The notes: a model not told the origin generated them from the letters alone. 64,000 nt of DNA from PFJX01 sp040751755 (GCA_040751755.1 JBFMHC010000033.1:55960-119959); one strand, 5' to 3'; shown: positions 32,658-41,231, counted from the stretch's first letter. Numbers and translations are program-made.

Positions 32658-33557
32658 ATGGCGGCAAGCGTGAAAGTCAATCCTGTGTACCTCTTCGTCA
32701 TGACCTCTGCCTTCTTCTGGGGGGGAAACTTCGTGCTGGCCGGGCCGGTGCTTGCGGACCTGCCGCCGATCTGGGCGGCGACCATGCGCTTCATGCTCGG
32801 CGCCGCCCTGATGCTGGCGATCGCCTGGGGCAGGGGAGAGGACCTGCTCGGCCTCGCGCGTCGCCACGGCGGGGCCTATATGCTGCTGGGGCTGGTCGGC
32901 ATCGTCGGCTTCAACGTCCTGTTCTTCCGCGCCATGCAGAGCACCTCGGCCGACAACGGCGCCCTCATCATGGCGACCAATCCCCTGCTCACCACGCTCC
33001 TCGCCGCCTTGTTGCTGGGCGAACGCGCCACGTCGCGACAATTGCTGGCCCTGCCGGTGGCCCTGGCCGGCGTGGCCGTGGTGGTGACCCACGGCGATCC
33101 CGGCCGGCTGGCAGGCCTGCGCCTGGACGAGGGCGATGTGCTCATGCTGCTCGCCAACCTGACCTGGGCGCTGTTCAATGTCGCCTCGCGCCGCTTCATG
33201 CCCAAGGATTCGCCGGTCGGCAGTACCGCGCTGATGATGACGTCGGGGGCAGGCATGCTGCTGCTGCTCGCCCTCGCCAGCGGTGCGCCCGTCGCCATGC
33301 CGGGCACGCACGCGGCCGCGGCCATGGCGGTCATGGTCGTTGGCGGCACCGTCCTCGCCTATCTGTTCTGGGGGATGGGCATCCAGCGCCTCGGTGCTGG
33401 CCGGACCTCGCTGTTCCTCAACCTGGTGCCGGTGTTCGCGATGCTGATCGGCAGCGCCATGGGTACTCTGCCGACCTCCGCCCAGTTGACGGGCGGGGCG
33501 ATCGTCCTCGCGGGCGTGACCCTGGCCATGTTGCCGCGCAGGCAGGCGGCCACCTGA
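32658..33557 (+). CDS. EamA/DMT family transporter
   Basis: A 299-residue inner-membrane protein with ten helices in two EamA repeats (AFFWGGNFVLAGPVLADL; TWALFNVASRRFM). Such permeases export amino acids or metabolites, and are often paired with a LysR regulator as here. Substrate unknown. The start at 32658 places the first helix normally; no clear ribosome binding site is seen. Confidence 0.9.
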   Translation: MAASVKVNPVYLFVMTSAFFWGGNFVLAGPVLADLPPIWAATMRFMLGAALMLAIAWGRGEDLLGLARRHGGAYMLLGLVGIVGFNVLFFRAMQSTSADNGALIMATNPLLTTLLAALLLGERATSRQLLALPVALAGVAVVVTHGDPGRLAGLRLDEGDVLMLLANLTWALFNVASRRFMPKDSPVGSTALMMTSGAGMLLLLALASGAPVAMPGTHAAAAMAVMVVGGTVLAYLFWGMGIQRLGAGRTSLFLNLVPVFAMLIGSAMGTLPTSAQLTGGAIVLAGVTLAMLPRRQAAT

Positions 33558-33579
33558 TGCCTCGGTGGCCCCGGTCGTC

Positions 33580-33993
33580 TTACTGCGGGTATTCCGCGAA
33601 TCGCGGCAGGGGCGCGTCGTCGCACGACCAGGCCGCGCGCGAATCCCAGAAGATGCGTGCCTGGGGGGCGAGCGGCGGCTCCTGGTCGAGGGAGCCGGCG
33701 GGCACGACCACGACGTCAAGCTCTGGCACATGGCGCGCCACGGAACTGCCGCACTGGCTGCAGAACTGGCGGGTGAAGCGCTGTGCCTCGGGCACCTTGT
33801 AACGCTTCAGCAGCGACTCGCCCTGGGTGAAGCGCAACTGCGCATGGCCGAGCATGAGGTTGCTCGCGTGGCCGGTGCCGGACGACTTGCGGCAGCGGCT
33901 GCAGTGGCAGTGGTAGAAACGCTGGGGCTCGCCCTGCACTTCATAGCGGACCGCGCCGCACAGGCACCCGCCGCTCAGGCTGATCTTGGACAT
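33580..33993 (-). CDS. GFA family (glutathione-dependent formaldehyde-activating enzyme-like) protein
   Basis: A 137-residue zinc protein with the GFA cysteine pattern: GGCLCGAVRYEV, CHCSRCRKSSGTGHAS, and FCSQCGSSVAR. Most family members have unknown substrates; only Gfa of Paracoccus-type bacteria is linked to glutathione and formaldehyde. Convergent with the EamA gene and divergent from coq7. Confidence 0.92.
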   Translation of the reverse strand: MSKISLSGGCLCGAVRYEVQGEPQRFYHCHCSRCRKSSGTGHASNLMLGHAQLRFTQGESLLKRYKVPEAQRFTRQFCSQCGSSVARHVPELDVVVVPAGSLDQEPPLAPQARIFWDSRAAWSCDDAPLPRFAEYPQ

Positions 33994-34124
33994 GTTTTCC
34001 TCCTTGTTCGTGATGGATCTCCCGCCCTCTCCTCCGGTGGGGCGCTTGCGTCGGGCGGAGACGGGGAGCCATTATGGGCGCGAGGTCTTACAATTGCATG
34101 CACGTGACCTTCAGGAGTAAGCCC

Positions 34125-34772
34125 ATGTTCCCAGCGCTTCCCAGGCTGCCTTCCAGCGAGGAGGTGATCGGCCAGTTCGACAAGGCCCTGCGCACGGTGT
34201 TCGCGAGCGCATCGAGCCGCCGCCCCTATCCCGATGCCGGCATTCCCGAGGCGGAGTTGAGCGAGTCCGAGAAGGCGCACGCCGCCGGCCTCATGCGCAT
34301 CAACCACAGCGGCGAGGTGTGCGCCCAGGCGCTGTATGCAGGCCAGGCCCTCACCGCGCGCAACCCTGAGGCGCAGCGCGCCCTGCTGGAGGCGGCCGAC
34401 GAAGAGACCGAGCACCTCGCCTGGTGCGAGAAGCGTCTCAACGAACTGGGCAGCCACAAGAGCCTGCTCAACCCCTTCTGGTATGCCGGTTCGTTCGCCC
34501 TCGGCGCCTTCGCCGGCGCCCTCGGCGACAAGTGGAACCTGGGCTTCCTGGCGGAGACGGAACGCCAAGTGGAGGGGCATCTGGACAGCCACCTCGACAA
34601 GCTGCCGGCGCAGGACGCGAAGAGCCGCGCCATCGTCGAACAGATGAAGATCGACGAGGTCAAGCACGCCGACACCGCCATCGCCCACGGCGGCGCACCG
34701 CTGCCCGCGCCGGTGCGCCAGGCCATGCGCCTGACCTCGAAGGTGCTCACCCTCGCCGCCTACCGCGTATGA
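34125..34772 (+). CDS. coq7: 2-polyprenyl-3-methyl-6-methoxy-1,4-benzoquinone monooxygenase Coq7
   Basis: A 215-residue diiron hydroxylase of ubiquinone synthesis (C6 hydroxylation, aerobic). Two ferritin-like ExxH motifs carry the iron ligands: NHSGEVCAQALY, DEETEHLAWC, and EQMKIDEVKHAD. Length is normal for the bacterial enzyme. The start at 34125 follows a caggag ribosome binding site (34112-34117), and a TACAAT box lies around 34089-34094. Its stop overlaps the start of the next gene by four bases (ATGA). Confidence 0.95.
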   Translation: MFPALPRLPSSEEVIGQFDKALRTVFASASSRRPYPDAGIPEAELSESEKAHAAGLMRINHSGEVCAQALYAGQALTARNPEAQRALLEAADEETEHLAWCEKRLNELGSHKSLLNPFWYAGSFALGAFAGALGDKWNLGFLAETERQVEGHLDSHLDKLPAQDAKSRAIVEQMKIDEVKHADTAIAHGGAPLPAPVRQAMRLTSKVLTLAAYRV

Positions 34773-35092
34773 GCCTGGATTTCGCGCAACGCCTGGCGGC
34801 CCTGCCCGCCGTGGAGGACCTGGCCGGGCTTGAACTGTCCGGCCCGCGAGGCGAGGTCGAGTCGATCGAGAACCGGCCCGGCAGCGCCGGCTCGGTGCGC
34901 GTGTATGCCTATCTGGCGGGCAGGCATGGTTGCATCGACGCGGCGGCGGCGTCGGAAGGCGTGGAGATCTATGCCGAACACACGGCGGACGCGCGCCAGA
35001 ACCCAGGCAAGCATCCCAACATCGACCGCCTGTTCGCCGTCCTGGCGGGGGGCGGTGTCTGGCAGGTCAGGCCGATCCGGCCAAGGCAATAA
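34769..35092 (+). CDS. DUF2322-like small protein
   Basis: A 107-residue cytosolic protein of unknown function. It reads FAQRLAALPAVEDLAGLEL, then a small beta-rich part (GSVRVYAYLAG) and EHTADARQNPGKHPNIDRL. The layout fits DUF2322, recalled from memory and not checked. The ATGA overlap with coq7 indicates translational coupling. Confidence 0.7.
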   Translation: MSLDFAQRLAALPAVEDLAGLELSGPRGEVESIENRPGSAGSVRVYAYLAGRHGCIDAAAASEGVEIYAEHTADARQNPGKHPNIDRLFAVLAGGGVWQVRPIRPRQ

Positions 35093-35120
35093 AAAAAGCC
35101 CGCGTGACGCGGGCTTTTTT
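35091..35120. terminator. Bidirectional terminator
   Basis: A-run 35091-35097, stem gcccgcg/cgcgggc (35098-35104 and 35108-35114, loop tga), then a T-run 35115-35120. The A and T runs also pair. It serves both the coq7/DUF2322 unit (plus) and the SCP2-like gene (minus), which converge here. Confidence 0.9.
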
Positions 35121-35134
35121 GTGTGACGCGGGGA

Positions 35135-35641
35135 TTACTTGGCGGGGCAGGCGTCGTCGCCGTGTACCTTGCCGGGGATCAGCAGGAACTGCTCGAACGG
35201 GCCCATGACCTTCATGGCCTCGCCCTTGGGGCCCTCGAACTTGAGGCGGCCGAACATCATGGCGCGCATCGGGCCGTATTCGCCGTCGCCCATCTCGCGC
35301 CAGCGCTTGGTCTCGGCGTGCATCTTGTAGTCCATGGAATAGTCGAGGGTGGGGTGCTGCACCGGGCCGGCATAGGAGCACAGCGTGCGGCCACCCTTGG
35401 TGGAGATGGTCATTTCCACCTTGCTGGCCTCGCCGCAGTCGGTGCGGTACATGTGGATCACCTTGTAGCCGCGGCCGCCGTCGTTGGGGGCCCACTTTTC
35501 CGCCATCTCGTCCGTCAGGGCCTTGTTGGTGTTCCAGTACTTGCAGGCTTGCGCCGCCCAGTCGGCGGACATCAGGGGGGCGGCTTGGGCGGCGCCGGAG
35601 AGGCCGGAGAGGATGGCCAGGGAAATCAGGGTGTTGCGCAT
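35135..35641 (-). CDS. Exported SCP2 sterol-transfer-like protein
   Basis: A 168-residue protein with a signal peptide (MRNTLISLAILSGLSGAAQA). The mature part resembles the SCP2 lipid-binding fold: ACKYWNTNKALTDEMAEKW, SKVEMTISTKGG, MRAMMFGRLKFEGPKG, then MKVMGPFEQFLLIPGKV. Three or four cysteines may form disulfides in the periplasm. Its ligand is unknown. It lies next to the YeeE pair in the same direction, about 104 bases after them, so a link to sulfur compound handling is possible. Confidence 0.65.
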   Translation of the reverse strand: MRNTLISLAILSGLSGAAQAAPLMSADWAAQACKYWNTNKALTDEMAEKWAPNDGGRGYKVIHMYRTDCGEASKVEMTISTKGGRTLCSYAGPVQHPTLDYSMDYKMHAETKRWREMGDGEYGPMRAMMFGRLKFEGPKGEAMKVMGPFEQFLLIPGKVHGDDACPAK

Positions 35642-35745
35642 GTGTGACTCCTCTTTATTTCATGAATCGCGCGGATGGCGCGGGGGAAGATTAGTCTTGG
35701 GGGGCAAGACTGTCAAAAACCACTCTGCCGGCGCGGCCGAGCCGA

Positions 35746-36165
35746 TCAGTGGGGAAGGTGCTGCTTGAGCGCGCCATACAGCCAGGTGCCGTGGAGTGCG
35801 CCGACCAGGACCACCAGGGCGCCTACGGAGCCGGTGCCGACGAGGGCGAAGATCGGCCCCGGGCACAGGCCGATCATGCCCCAGCCGAAGCCGAAGATCA
35901 GGCCGCCGAAGATGTAGCTCTTGACGCCCGGATCCTTGGCGGGGATCTCGATGTCCTGTCCGTCGAGGGAACGCTTGCGGGCGAAGCGCTTGATGGTCTG
36001 GATGCTCAGGAACCCCGTGAAGATCGCGGAAAAGAGGATCCCGAACATGTGGAAGCTCTGGAAGTGGAACATTTCCTGGATGCGGTACCAGGAGGCGGCC
36101 TCCGCCTTGATGAGGACGAAGCCGAACAGCATGCCGACGAGGAGGTAGGGGATGTAGCGCAGCAT
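35746..36165 (-). CDS. YeeE/YedE family membrane protein, second half of a split pair
   Basis: A 139-residue protein with four helices and the conserved cysteine motif GMIGLCPGPIFALVGTG. YeeE/TsuA of E. coli and Spirochaeta transports thiosulfate through a path of conserved cysteines; in many proteobacteria the two halves are separate proteins (PmpA/PmpB-like). Here the other half ends 10 bases upstream. Thiosulfate or another sulfur compound is the expected substrate. Confidence 0.88.
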   Translation of the reverse strand: MLRYIPYLLVGMLFGFVLIKAEAASWYRIQEMFHFQSFHMFGILFSAIFTGFLSIQTIKRFARKRSLDGQDIEIPAKDPGVKSYIFGGLIFGFGWGMIGLCPGPIFALVGTGSVGALVVLVGALHGTWLYGALKQHLPH

Positions 36166-36175
36166 CTCGGGTGTC

Positions 36176-36730
36176 CTACATCAGCATGCGCGGCACGAGC
36201 AGCCAGGAGGCGGTGAGGCCGCCGCCGAAGATGCCCAGGACCGCGTAGAGGGAAGGCAACTGCATGGTGGACAGGCCGGTGATGGCGTGTCCCGACGTGC
36301 AGCCGCCAGCGTAGCGGGTGCCGAATCCGACCAGCACGCCGCAGGCGAACAGATAGGTGATGTTGCGCACGCTGGGGTAGAACAGCTCCTCCGGCACCAG
36401 ATTCCGGCCAGGCTGCGTGAAACCCCATTGCAGGAGCATGTCCTGCGCGGCTTGCGAAAGCGCCACCGGCTCAGGGTTGGCGAACACCACCCCCGCCAGA
36501 TAGCCGCCCAGCGCGGTGCCGATGACGAACACCAGGCTCCAGGTGTGCTCCTTCCAGTTGTAACGGAAGAAGTCGACGTCGACCTTGTGCGGTTGCGTGA
36601 TGGCGCACAGATGGCGCAGGTTGTTGGAAATGCCGAAGGAGCGGTTGCCGATGAACAGCATCATCGGCACCATCAGGCCGATGAGCGGCCCGGCGACATA
36701 CCAGGGCCAGGGTTGGTACAACCAGTCCAT
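36176..36730 (-). CDS. YeeE/YedE family membrane protein, first half of a split pair
   Basis: A 184-residue membrane protein with about five helices and the conserved motif YAGGCTSGHAITGLS, which holds the substrate-path cysteine of the YeeE/TsuA family. A soluble loop (TQPHKVDVDFFRYNWKEHTW) lies between helices. It is the promoter-proximal gene of the pair and probably forms a heteromer with the next product. Confidence 0.88.
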   Translation of the reverse strand: MDWLYQPWPWYVAGPLIGLMVPMMLFIGNRSFGISNNLRHLCAITQPHKVDVDFFRYNWKEHTWSLVFVIGTALGGYLAGVVFANPEPVALSQAAQDMLLQWGFTQPGRNLVPEELFYPSVRNITYLFACGVLVGFGTRYAGGCTSGHAITGLSTMQLPSLYAVLGIFGGGLTASWLLVPRMLM

Positions 36731-36813
36731 GCCTCTCCTCCAGGGATTTTTCGCGCCGGATTATATAAGCAAGGGGATGGGCCAAACAGTACGAATGTCC
36801 TGCAGTAAATCCC

Positions 36814-37482
36814 CTACATACCCTTGTTCTGAACCATCTCGATGCGGCGCTGCAGCAGTTGCGCCGCCGTCAGGTCGCCGGCCGCGGTGGCGCGCAGGCG
36901 CTGCACCTCCAGCCAGGCGAGCAGAGGCCGGCGCCAGCCGCGTTCGGACGCGGTCTCGACCGCCAGCGCCAGGGTGGCGGGTTCGGCGCGTCCCTGGCGG
37001 AACAGGAGCGCCGCGGCGATCAGACGCGGGAGGGGCTCCTTGATCTCCGCGGCCGCGCGGTTCGCGGCGGCATCGTCTTTGGCGGTGACCAGGCCTGCGT
37101 ACTGCGGCGGCGCGGTGCCCGCCTGCAGGTCCCGCCATTGGCCGCCCAGGAACTGCGCATAGCGTCTCTCGGCGTCCGCCGCGTCGGCGGCCAGGGGGCG
37201 ATAGGCCGGGCAGTCGGTGAAGTCCAGGGAGGCGGCGCGGGTGCCGCAGGCAGCGAGTTCGAGCCGCGCCAGCAGGTCGAGGCGGCCGCTGGCGGAGACA
37301 TCCTTGCGCGCCTTCGCGAGCGCCAGCTCGGCGCTCTTGCCGTCGCCTTCCAGCCAGCGTGCCTGGAAGTGCTCCAGCTGGCTCACGGCGTTCATCTTCC
37401 AGTCGGGCGGCGGCGGCGTGCCGGCGCAGCCGGCCAGCAGCAGGGCGGCGAACAGGAACGGGCAGGCTGCGCGGGTAGTCAT
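36814..37482 (-). CDS. Lipoprotein of unknown function in an Mla-like operon
   Basis: A 222-residue protein with a lipoprotein signal (FLFAALLLAGC) and a mostly helical, Ala-rich body (tetratricopeptide-like appearance: ALAKARKDVSASGRLDLLAR, AALLFRQGRAEPATLALAVE). No named family is recognised. The start overlaps the stop of the MlaD-like gene by four bases (ATGA), so it is the last gene of the mlaE-ATPase-mlaD operon and may be the outer-membrane or periplasmic partner of that system. Confidence 0.75.
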   Translation of the reverse strand: MTTRAACPFLFAALLLAGCAGTPPPPDWKMNAVSQLEHFQARWLEGDGKSAELALAKARKDVSASGRLDLLARLELAACGTRAASLDFTDCPAYRPLAADAADAERRYAQFLGGQWRDLQAGTAPPQYAGLVTAKDDAAANRAAAEIKEPLPRLIAAALLFRQGRAEPATLALAVETASERGWRRPLLAWLEVQRLRATAAGDLTAAQLLQRRIEMVQNKGM

Positions 37483-38477
37483 GGCGTCTTGATCTCCACG
37501 TCGCGGGCGAAGGGCCACTTCTTGTTGATCTCGTTGATGAGGTGGTTGACCTTGCGCACGCTGTCGTCTATCTCGACGCGCAGCTGCGCCATGTCGGTGG
37601 TCGCCTCGCGGACGTTGCCGGTGATCACCGCCACGTCGGCGCTCGCGGTCTGCGCGGAGGCTAGGATGGCGTCCGCCTTCTTCAGGCTCTCGCGCACCTC
37701 GGTGAGCATGCCGTTGACCTGCGCCACCGACTGGCGCGTGTGGTCCATGACGCCGTCCGGCCCGAACACCTGCGTGTCCGCCTTGGCGAGCATGCCGTCG
37801 ACCTTCAGGGAGATGCCGTTGACGTTGTGCATGAGGGTGTTGGCCTGCTCGATCACCTTCACCACCTGCTCGGCCTTTTCCGGGCTGCCCATCACGCCGC
37901 CCAGCACCCCGTATTCGCCGGCCATGCGGCCGGTCATGGTCTCGACGTTGCCGAGGGTGCGGTTGATCGGCGCGTCGGCCTGGGTCATGGCGACGACGTT
38001 GTCGAGCAGGGTCTGCACCCGCTGTTTGATCACGCTGATGTCCATGGGGTCCTCGCCGGTGAGGAGTTCGCGCCTCGCGTCGTCCGGCAGCGGCGGCTCG
38101 CGCAGGTCGGCGGTATAGGCCTTGATCTTGGCGCCGCCGAGCATGCCCTTCTCGAGGGTGAACTGGCTGTTGTGGCGCAGCCACTTCGCGTCCTTGCGGG
38201 GGATCGCCACCTCGATCAGGACCTTGCCGTCCTCGGTGAGGTCCATCTTCTTGACCTCGCCGATCGGGAAGCCGGAGAAGGTGACGGGCATGCCCACGCT
38301 CACGCCCTCGGCCTGCGGGGTGGTGAGCTTCAAGGTCTGCGTCGGCTCGAACAGCCCGCGCGCATACAGGCCGTAGACCACCAGGCCGAGGGCGAGCAAT
38401 ACGGTGAGGGCCAGCAGCAGGCCCACCTTGAACTCCAGGTTCTTGATCAGCGGGGCGCGTACAGGGGCTCGTTCCAT
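37479..38477 (-). CDS. MlaD/MCE family substrate-binding protein
   Basis: A 332-residue protein with one N-terminal membrane helix (KVGLLLALTVLLALGLVV), a single MCE domain (about 40-125: GVSVGMPVTFSGFPIGEV, LEKGMLGGAKIKAYT), and a long C-terminal coiled coil. MCE proteins form hexamers that carry lipids between inner and outer membranes. It is longer than E. coli MlaD because of the coiled coil, which may form a periplasmic tube. It overlaps the ATPase-like gene by 31 bases. Confidence 0.9.
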   Translation of the reverse strand: MERAPVRAPLIKNLEFKVGLLLALTVLLALGLVVYGLYARGLFEPTQTLKLTTPQAEGVSVGMPVTFSGFPIGEVKKMDLTEDGKVLIEVAIPRKDAKWLRHNSQFTLEKGMLGGAKIKAYTADLREPPLPDDARRELLTGEDPMDISVIKQRVQTLLDNVVAMTQADAPINRTLGNVETMTGRMAGEYGVLGGVMGSPEKAEQVVKVIEQANTLMHNVNGISLKVDGMLAKADTQVFGPDGVMDHTRQSVAQVNGMLTEVRESLKKADAILASAQTASADVAVITGNVREATTDMAQLRVEIDDSVRKVNHLINEINKKWPFARDVEIKTP

Positions 38478-38905
38478 AGGTAGTCCAGGATCCAGCAGTC
38501 GTTGAGTTGGTTCTCCAGCCGCTTCAGCATAGTGTCCACGAAAGGTGGATGGCGGGTGTCCGGCAATAGCATAGCCGGCCGGTCGATGAGCAGCAGCCCG
38601 GGGCGGTTGATGGTCGCGCGCAAGAGCTTGGCGACGAAGCGTTCCTCATGGTTGAGGGCCGGGTCGCGTTTGTAGGCCGTATCGACGTGGCCGGCCAGGC
38701 TTAGCAGGTTCCAGGCCTGGTCGATGGCATCCTGGTACGGCATGTTGAGGTGGTACTGGGGCACCACGGCGATGTTTTCCAGCACCGTCAGGTTGGCGCG
38801 CAGGGGCAGTTCGGCGGAGACCAGCGCCGCCTCGGGGTGGCTGTCGATCAGGGCGCGCCGCCCGGCGGCGTCCGCCAGCCACTTCAGATGTACTTGAAGG
38901 CTAAT
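38447..38905 (-). CDS. Truncated ABC ATPase-like protein (MlaF-like C-terminal half, no Walker A)
   Basis: A frame of about 150 residues that aligns with MlaF from the Q-loop region onward: LTVLENIAVVPQYHLNM, then LNHEERFVAKLLRATI in place of the LSGG signature, LLLIDRPAML in place of Walker B (Glu lost), and a C-terminal helix. The Walker A part is missing; the sequence upstream is the 3' end of mlaE. There is no ATG, GTG or TTG near the conserved start, so ATT at 38905 (preceded by gaggtgg) is proposed as a rare start codon; CTG at 38887 is an alternative. It overlaps mlaE by 22 bases and mlaD by 31 bases. It cannot bind ATP normally. Confidence 0.55.
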   Translation of the reverse strand: MSLQVHLKWLADAAGRRALIDSHPEAALVSAELPLRANLTVLENIAVVPQYHLNMPYQDAIDQAWNLLSLAGHVDTAYKRDPALNHEERFVAKLLRATINRPGLLLIDRPAMLLPDTRHPPFVDTMLKRLENQLNDCWILDYLWNEPLYAPR

Positions 38906-39690
38906 GACGCCACCTCGATCAGCATGAGGACGAAGAACAGCCGCACCATGCCGCGCAGCACGGAGATGGGGGCCATGAACAGCATCCTGGGCGTGGCCAG
39001 GCCCTCCGCCACCGGGATGACCGTGACCGCGAGGCCGAAGGCCAGGCTCTTGAGCCAGATGCCGGCCATGATCGCGCCGCCGAATACCTTGCCCATGACG
39101 CGCGAGAAGTCCGGCAGGCTCCACAGCTGGAAGCCGTATACCGCCAGATAGGCCAGGACCAGGGCGAGGACGCTGGTGATGGCGGTGAGGGCGAGCACGG
39201 AGACCACGCCGCCGATCACCCTGGGCATGAATTCCATGCGCAGGGTGTCAACGCCGAGCGCCTCCAGCGCGTCGATCTCGTTGTGGATGCGCATCAGCGC
39301 GACCTCGGTGTTGATCGCGCTGGACGAGCGCAAGGCGACGAACAGGGCGGTGATGAGCGGCAGGATCTCCAGGACCAGCACGCGCATGCTCATCTCCAGC
39401 GCGAATTCCGACTGGCCGATCTGTGCCGCCGTGGAGACGACGATCTGGATCAGCACGAAGGAAAGCAGGGCGGCGAACAGGGTGAAGGGCAGGAGGATCT
39501 GCCAGGCGGTGAAGTAGATCTGCTTCATCACCACCATGCGGGTGGCGCTGTTGTAGGCCGCCGGGCTCAGCGCCGCCGCGAGGGCCTGGATGGCAAAGCG
39601 GAAGATACCCCGCCAGGTGCGCCACATGGCCAGCGCCGCCGCGCCGCGGCGGGTGAGGAAGTCGGTGAGCCAACGCATGGGCGGAATCAT
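38884..39690 (-). CDS. MlaE family ABC permease
   Basis: A 268-residue inner-membrane permease of the MlaE/YrbE family, with five helices and the motifs LITALFVALRSSSAINTEVA, LGVDTLRMEFMPRVIGGVV. It is the first gene of the leftward operon mlaE, half ATPase, mlaD, lipoprotein. The start may be 39690 (MIPPMRWLTDF) or 39678 (MRWLTDF). Phospholipid transport between the membranes is expected by analogy with E. coli Mla. Confidence 0.9.
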   Translation of the reverse strand: MIPPMRWLTDFLTRRGAAALAMWRTWRGIFRFAIQALAAALSPAAYNSATRMVVMKQIYFTAWQILLPFTLFAALLSFVLIQIVVSTAAQIGQSEFALEMSMRVLVLEILPLITALFVALRSSSAINTEVALMRIHNEIDALEALGVDTLRMEFMPRVIGGVVSVLALTAITSVLALVLAYLAVYGFQLWSLPDFSRVMGKVFGGAIMAGIWLKSLAFGLAVTVIPVAEGLATPRMLFMAPISVLRGMVRLFFVLMLIEVASLAFKYI

Positions 39691-39737
39691 ATAGCCGGCA
39701 TGTATCATTCAACCACATCGCGACGAGAGGTGTTGCC

Positions 39738-40268
39738 ATGAAACGTATATCGCTCTTCCTGCTAGGCGTGCTGGCCCTGCCGGCCTGGGCCGCGCCCGGT
39801 ACGATGATCAAGAACGAGGACCTGCGCGCCACGCCGAGCAGTGGCGGTGCCAGGCTCGCCACGGTCGCCAAGGGCAGCGCCGTCGAGGTGCTGGCGCGCC
39901 AGGGCGGCTGGACCCAGGTGCGCGCGGGCGGCAGGACCGGCTGGGTGCGCATCCTCTCCGTGCGCTCCAGCGTCGGCGCCGCCAGTGCCGCCGACCTCGC
40001 GGCGCTGGCCTCGCGGCGCGACAACCAGGTGGTTGCGGTGGCCGGTCTGCGCGGCCTCAACGAGGAGGAGCTGAAGGCGGCGAAATTCGACGCCGGCGAA
40101 CTGGCCCAGCTCGACCGTTACCGCGTGGAGCAGGCGGAGGCCGCGGAGTTCGCGCGCGCCGGCAACCTGGTGGCGCGCAATCTCGCCTACATTCGCGAGC
40201 CGAAGCCCGCGCCGGCCACCTCGGCGCCCGCCGGCGGCGGGTTCGATTTCTTCGGAGGTGGACAATGA
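39738..40268 (+). CDS. Secreted SH3-like protein
   Basis: A 176-residue protein with a signal peptide (MKRISLFLLGVLALPAWA), a bacterial SH3 domain (about 25-75: DLRATPSSGGARLATVAKGS, GGWTQVRAGGRTGWVRI) and a helical region ending in a Gly-rich tail (GGGFDFFGGGQ). Bacterial SH3 domains often bind peptidoglycan peptides. The stop overlaps the M48 gene by four bases (ATGA), so the two act together, perhaps on envelope proteins. Confidence 0.82.
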   Translation: MKRISLFLLGVLALPAWAAPGTMIKNEDLRATPSSGGARLATVAKGSAVEVLARQGGWTQVRAGGRTGWVRILSVRSSVGAASAADLAALASRRDNQVVAVAGLRGLNEEELKAAKFDAGELAQLDRYRVEQAEAAEFARAGNLVARNLAYIREPKPAPATSAPAGGGFDFFGGGQ

Positions 40269-41227
40269 TGCGCCTGCCCTTCTTCCTGTTTGGTCTCATG
40301 TTCGCCTGCGGCGCGGCCCAGGCCGGCGAGCTCGACGAGGCCTTCAAGGCCCTGCTCAAGGAAAGGCTGGGTGGCAAGAACAGCGAGCAGGCCCTCGCCA
40401 CGCCGCCACAGCAGCCGAGCCAGCCCGTGCCGCCGACCGCGCCCACGCAGCCGGCCGCGCCCGCCCAACCCGCCGCGCAGCCCGCCCAGAAACCGCAGGG
40501 CCAGCTGCTGCAGGCCCTCCTCGCCGGCAAGACCAGCCAGGCGGAGGAGGTACGCATCGGCCAGCAGATCGCCGGCAACTTGCTCGGCACCGCGCCGCTG
40601 GTGCGCGACGAGGCCCTGCAGCGTTACGTCAACCGCGTCGGCCGCTGGGTGTCCCTGCAGAGCGAGCGCCCCGGCCTGCCCTGGCGTTTCGGCGTGATCG
40701 AGAGCGAGGACATCAATGCCTTCGCCGCGCCCGGCGGCTACATCTTCCTCACCAAGGGACTGTACCGTCAGCTCGACAACGAGGCGCAGCTCGCCGGCGT
40801 GCTGGCGCACGAGATCGGCCACGTGATCCGCAAGCATCACCTCAAGCTGCTGCAGAAAACGCAGCTGGTGGCGGGGCTGGGTGCGCTGTTCGGCGGCAAG
40901 GTCGGCAACGAGAACCAGCTGGTGCAGAACCTCATCGGCAATGGCGCTGAGATCGTCGCGCGCGGCCTCGACAAGGACGCGGAGTACGAGGCCGATCGCA
41001 TCGGCGTGGTGCTTACCGCGCGCGCCGGCTACGACGCCTATGCCCTGCCGGCGGTGCTGGCGGAGATCGGCCACGTCGCCAAGGGCGACAAACGCGTGTC
41101 GCTCTTGTTCAAGACCCATCCGCACCCCGAGGAGCGCCTGGGGCGCCTGGCGGAGTCGGTGGGCAGCCACCTGGACGGCGTGCCGGAGGGGCAGTCGCTT
41201 GCCAACCGTTTCCATCGCCTGAGGTGA
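40265..41227 (+). CDS. Periplasmic M48 family metallopeptidase (BepA/LoiP-like)
   Basis: A 320-residue zinc peptidase with a signal peptide (MMRLPFFLFGLMFACGAAQA), a Pro/Gln/Ala-rich linker (about 48-78), and the M48 core with the HEIGH motif (VLAHEIGHVIRKHH) and third ligand in EYEADRIGV. A terminal HPHPEERL is family-typical. Related proteins (BepA, LoiP) check outer-membrane protein assembly. Second gene of the SH3-M48-cyclase-phosphodiesterase operon. Confidence 0.92.
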   Translation: MMRLPFFLFGLMFACGAAQAGELDEAFKALLKERLGGKNSEQALATPPQQPSQPVPPTAPTQPAAPAQPAAQPAQKPQGQLLQALLAGKTSQAEEVRIGQQIAGNLLGTAPLVRDEALQRYVNRVGRWVSLQSERPGLPWRFGVIESEDINAFAAPGGYIFLTKGLYRQLDNEAQLAGVLAHEIGHVIRKHHLKLLQKTQLVAGLGALFGGKVGNENQLVQNLIGNGAEIVARGLDKDAEYEADRIGVVLTARAGYDAYALPAVLAEIGHVAKGDKRVSLLFKTHPHPEERLGRLAESVGSHLDGVPEGQSLANRFHRLR

Positions 41228-41231
41228 ACGC

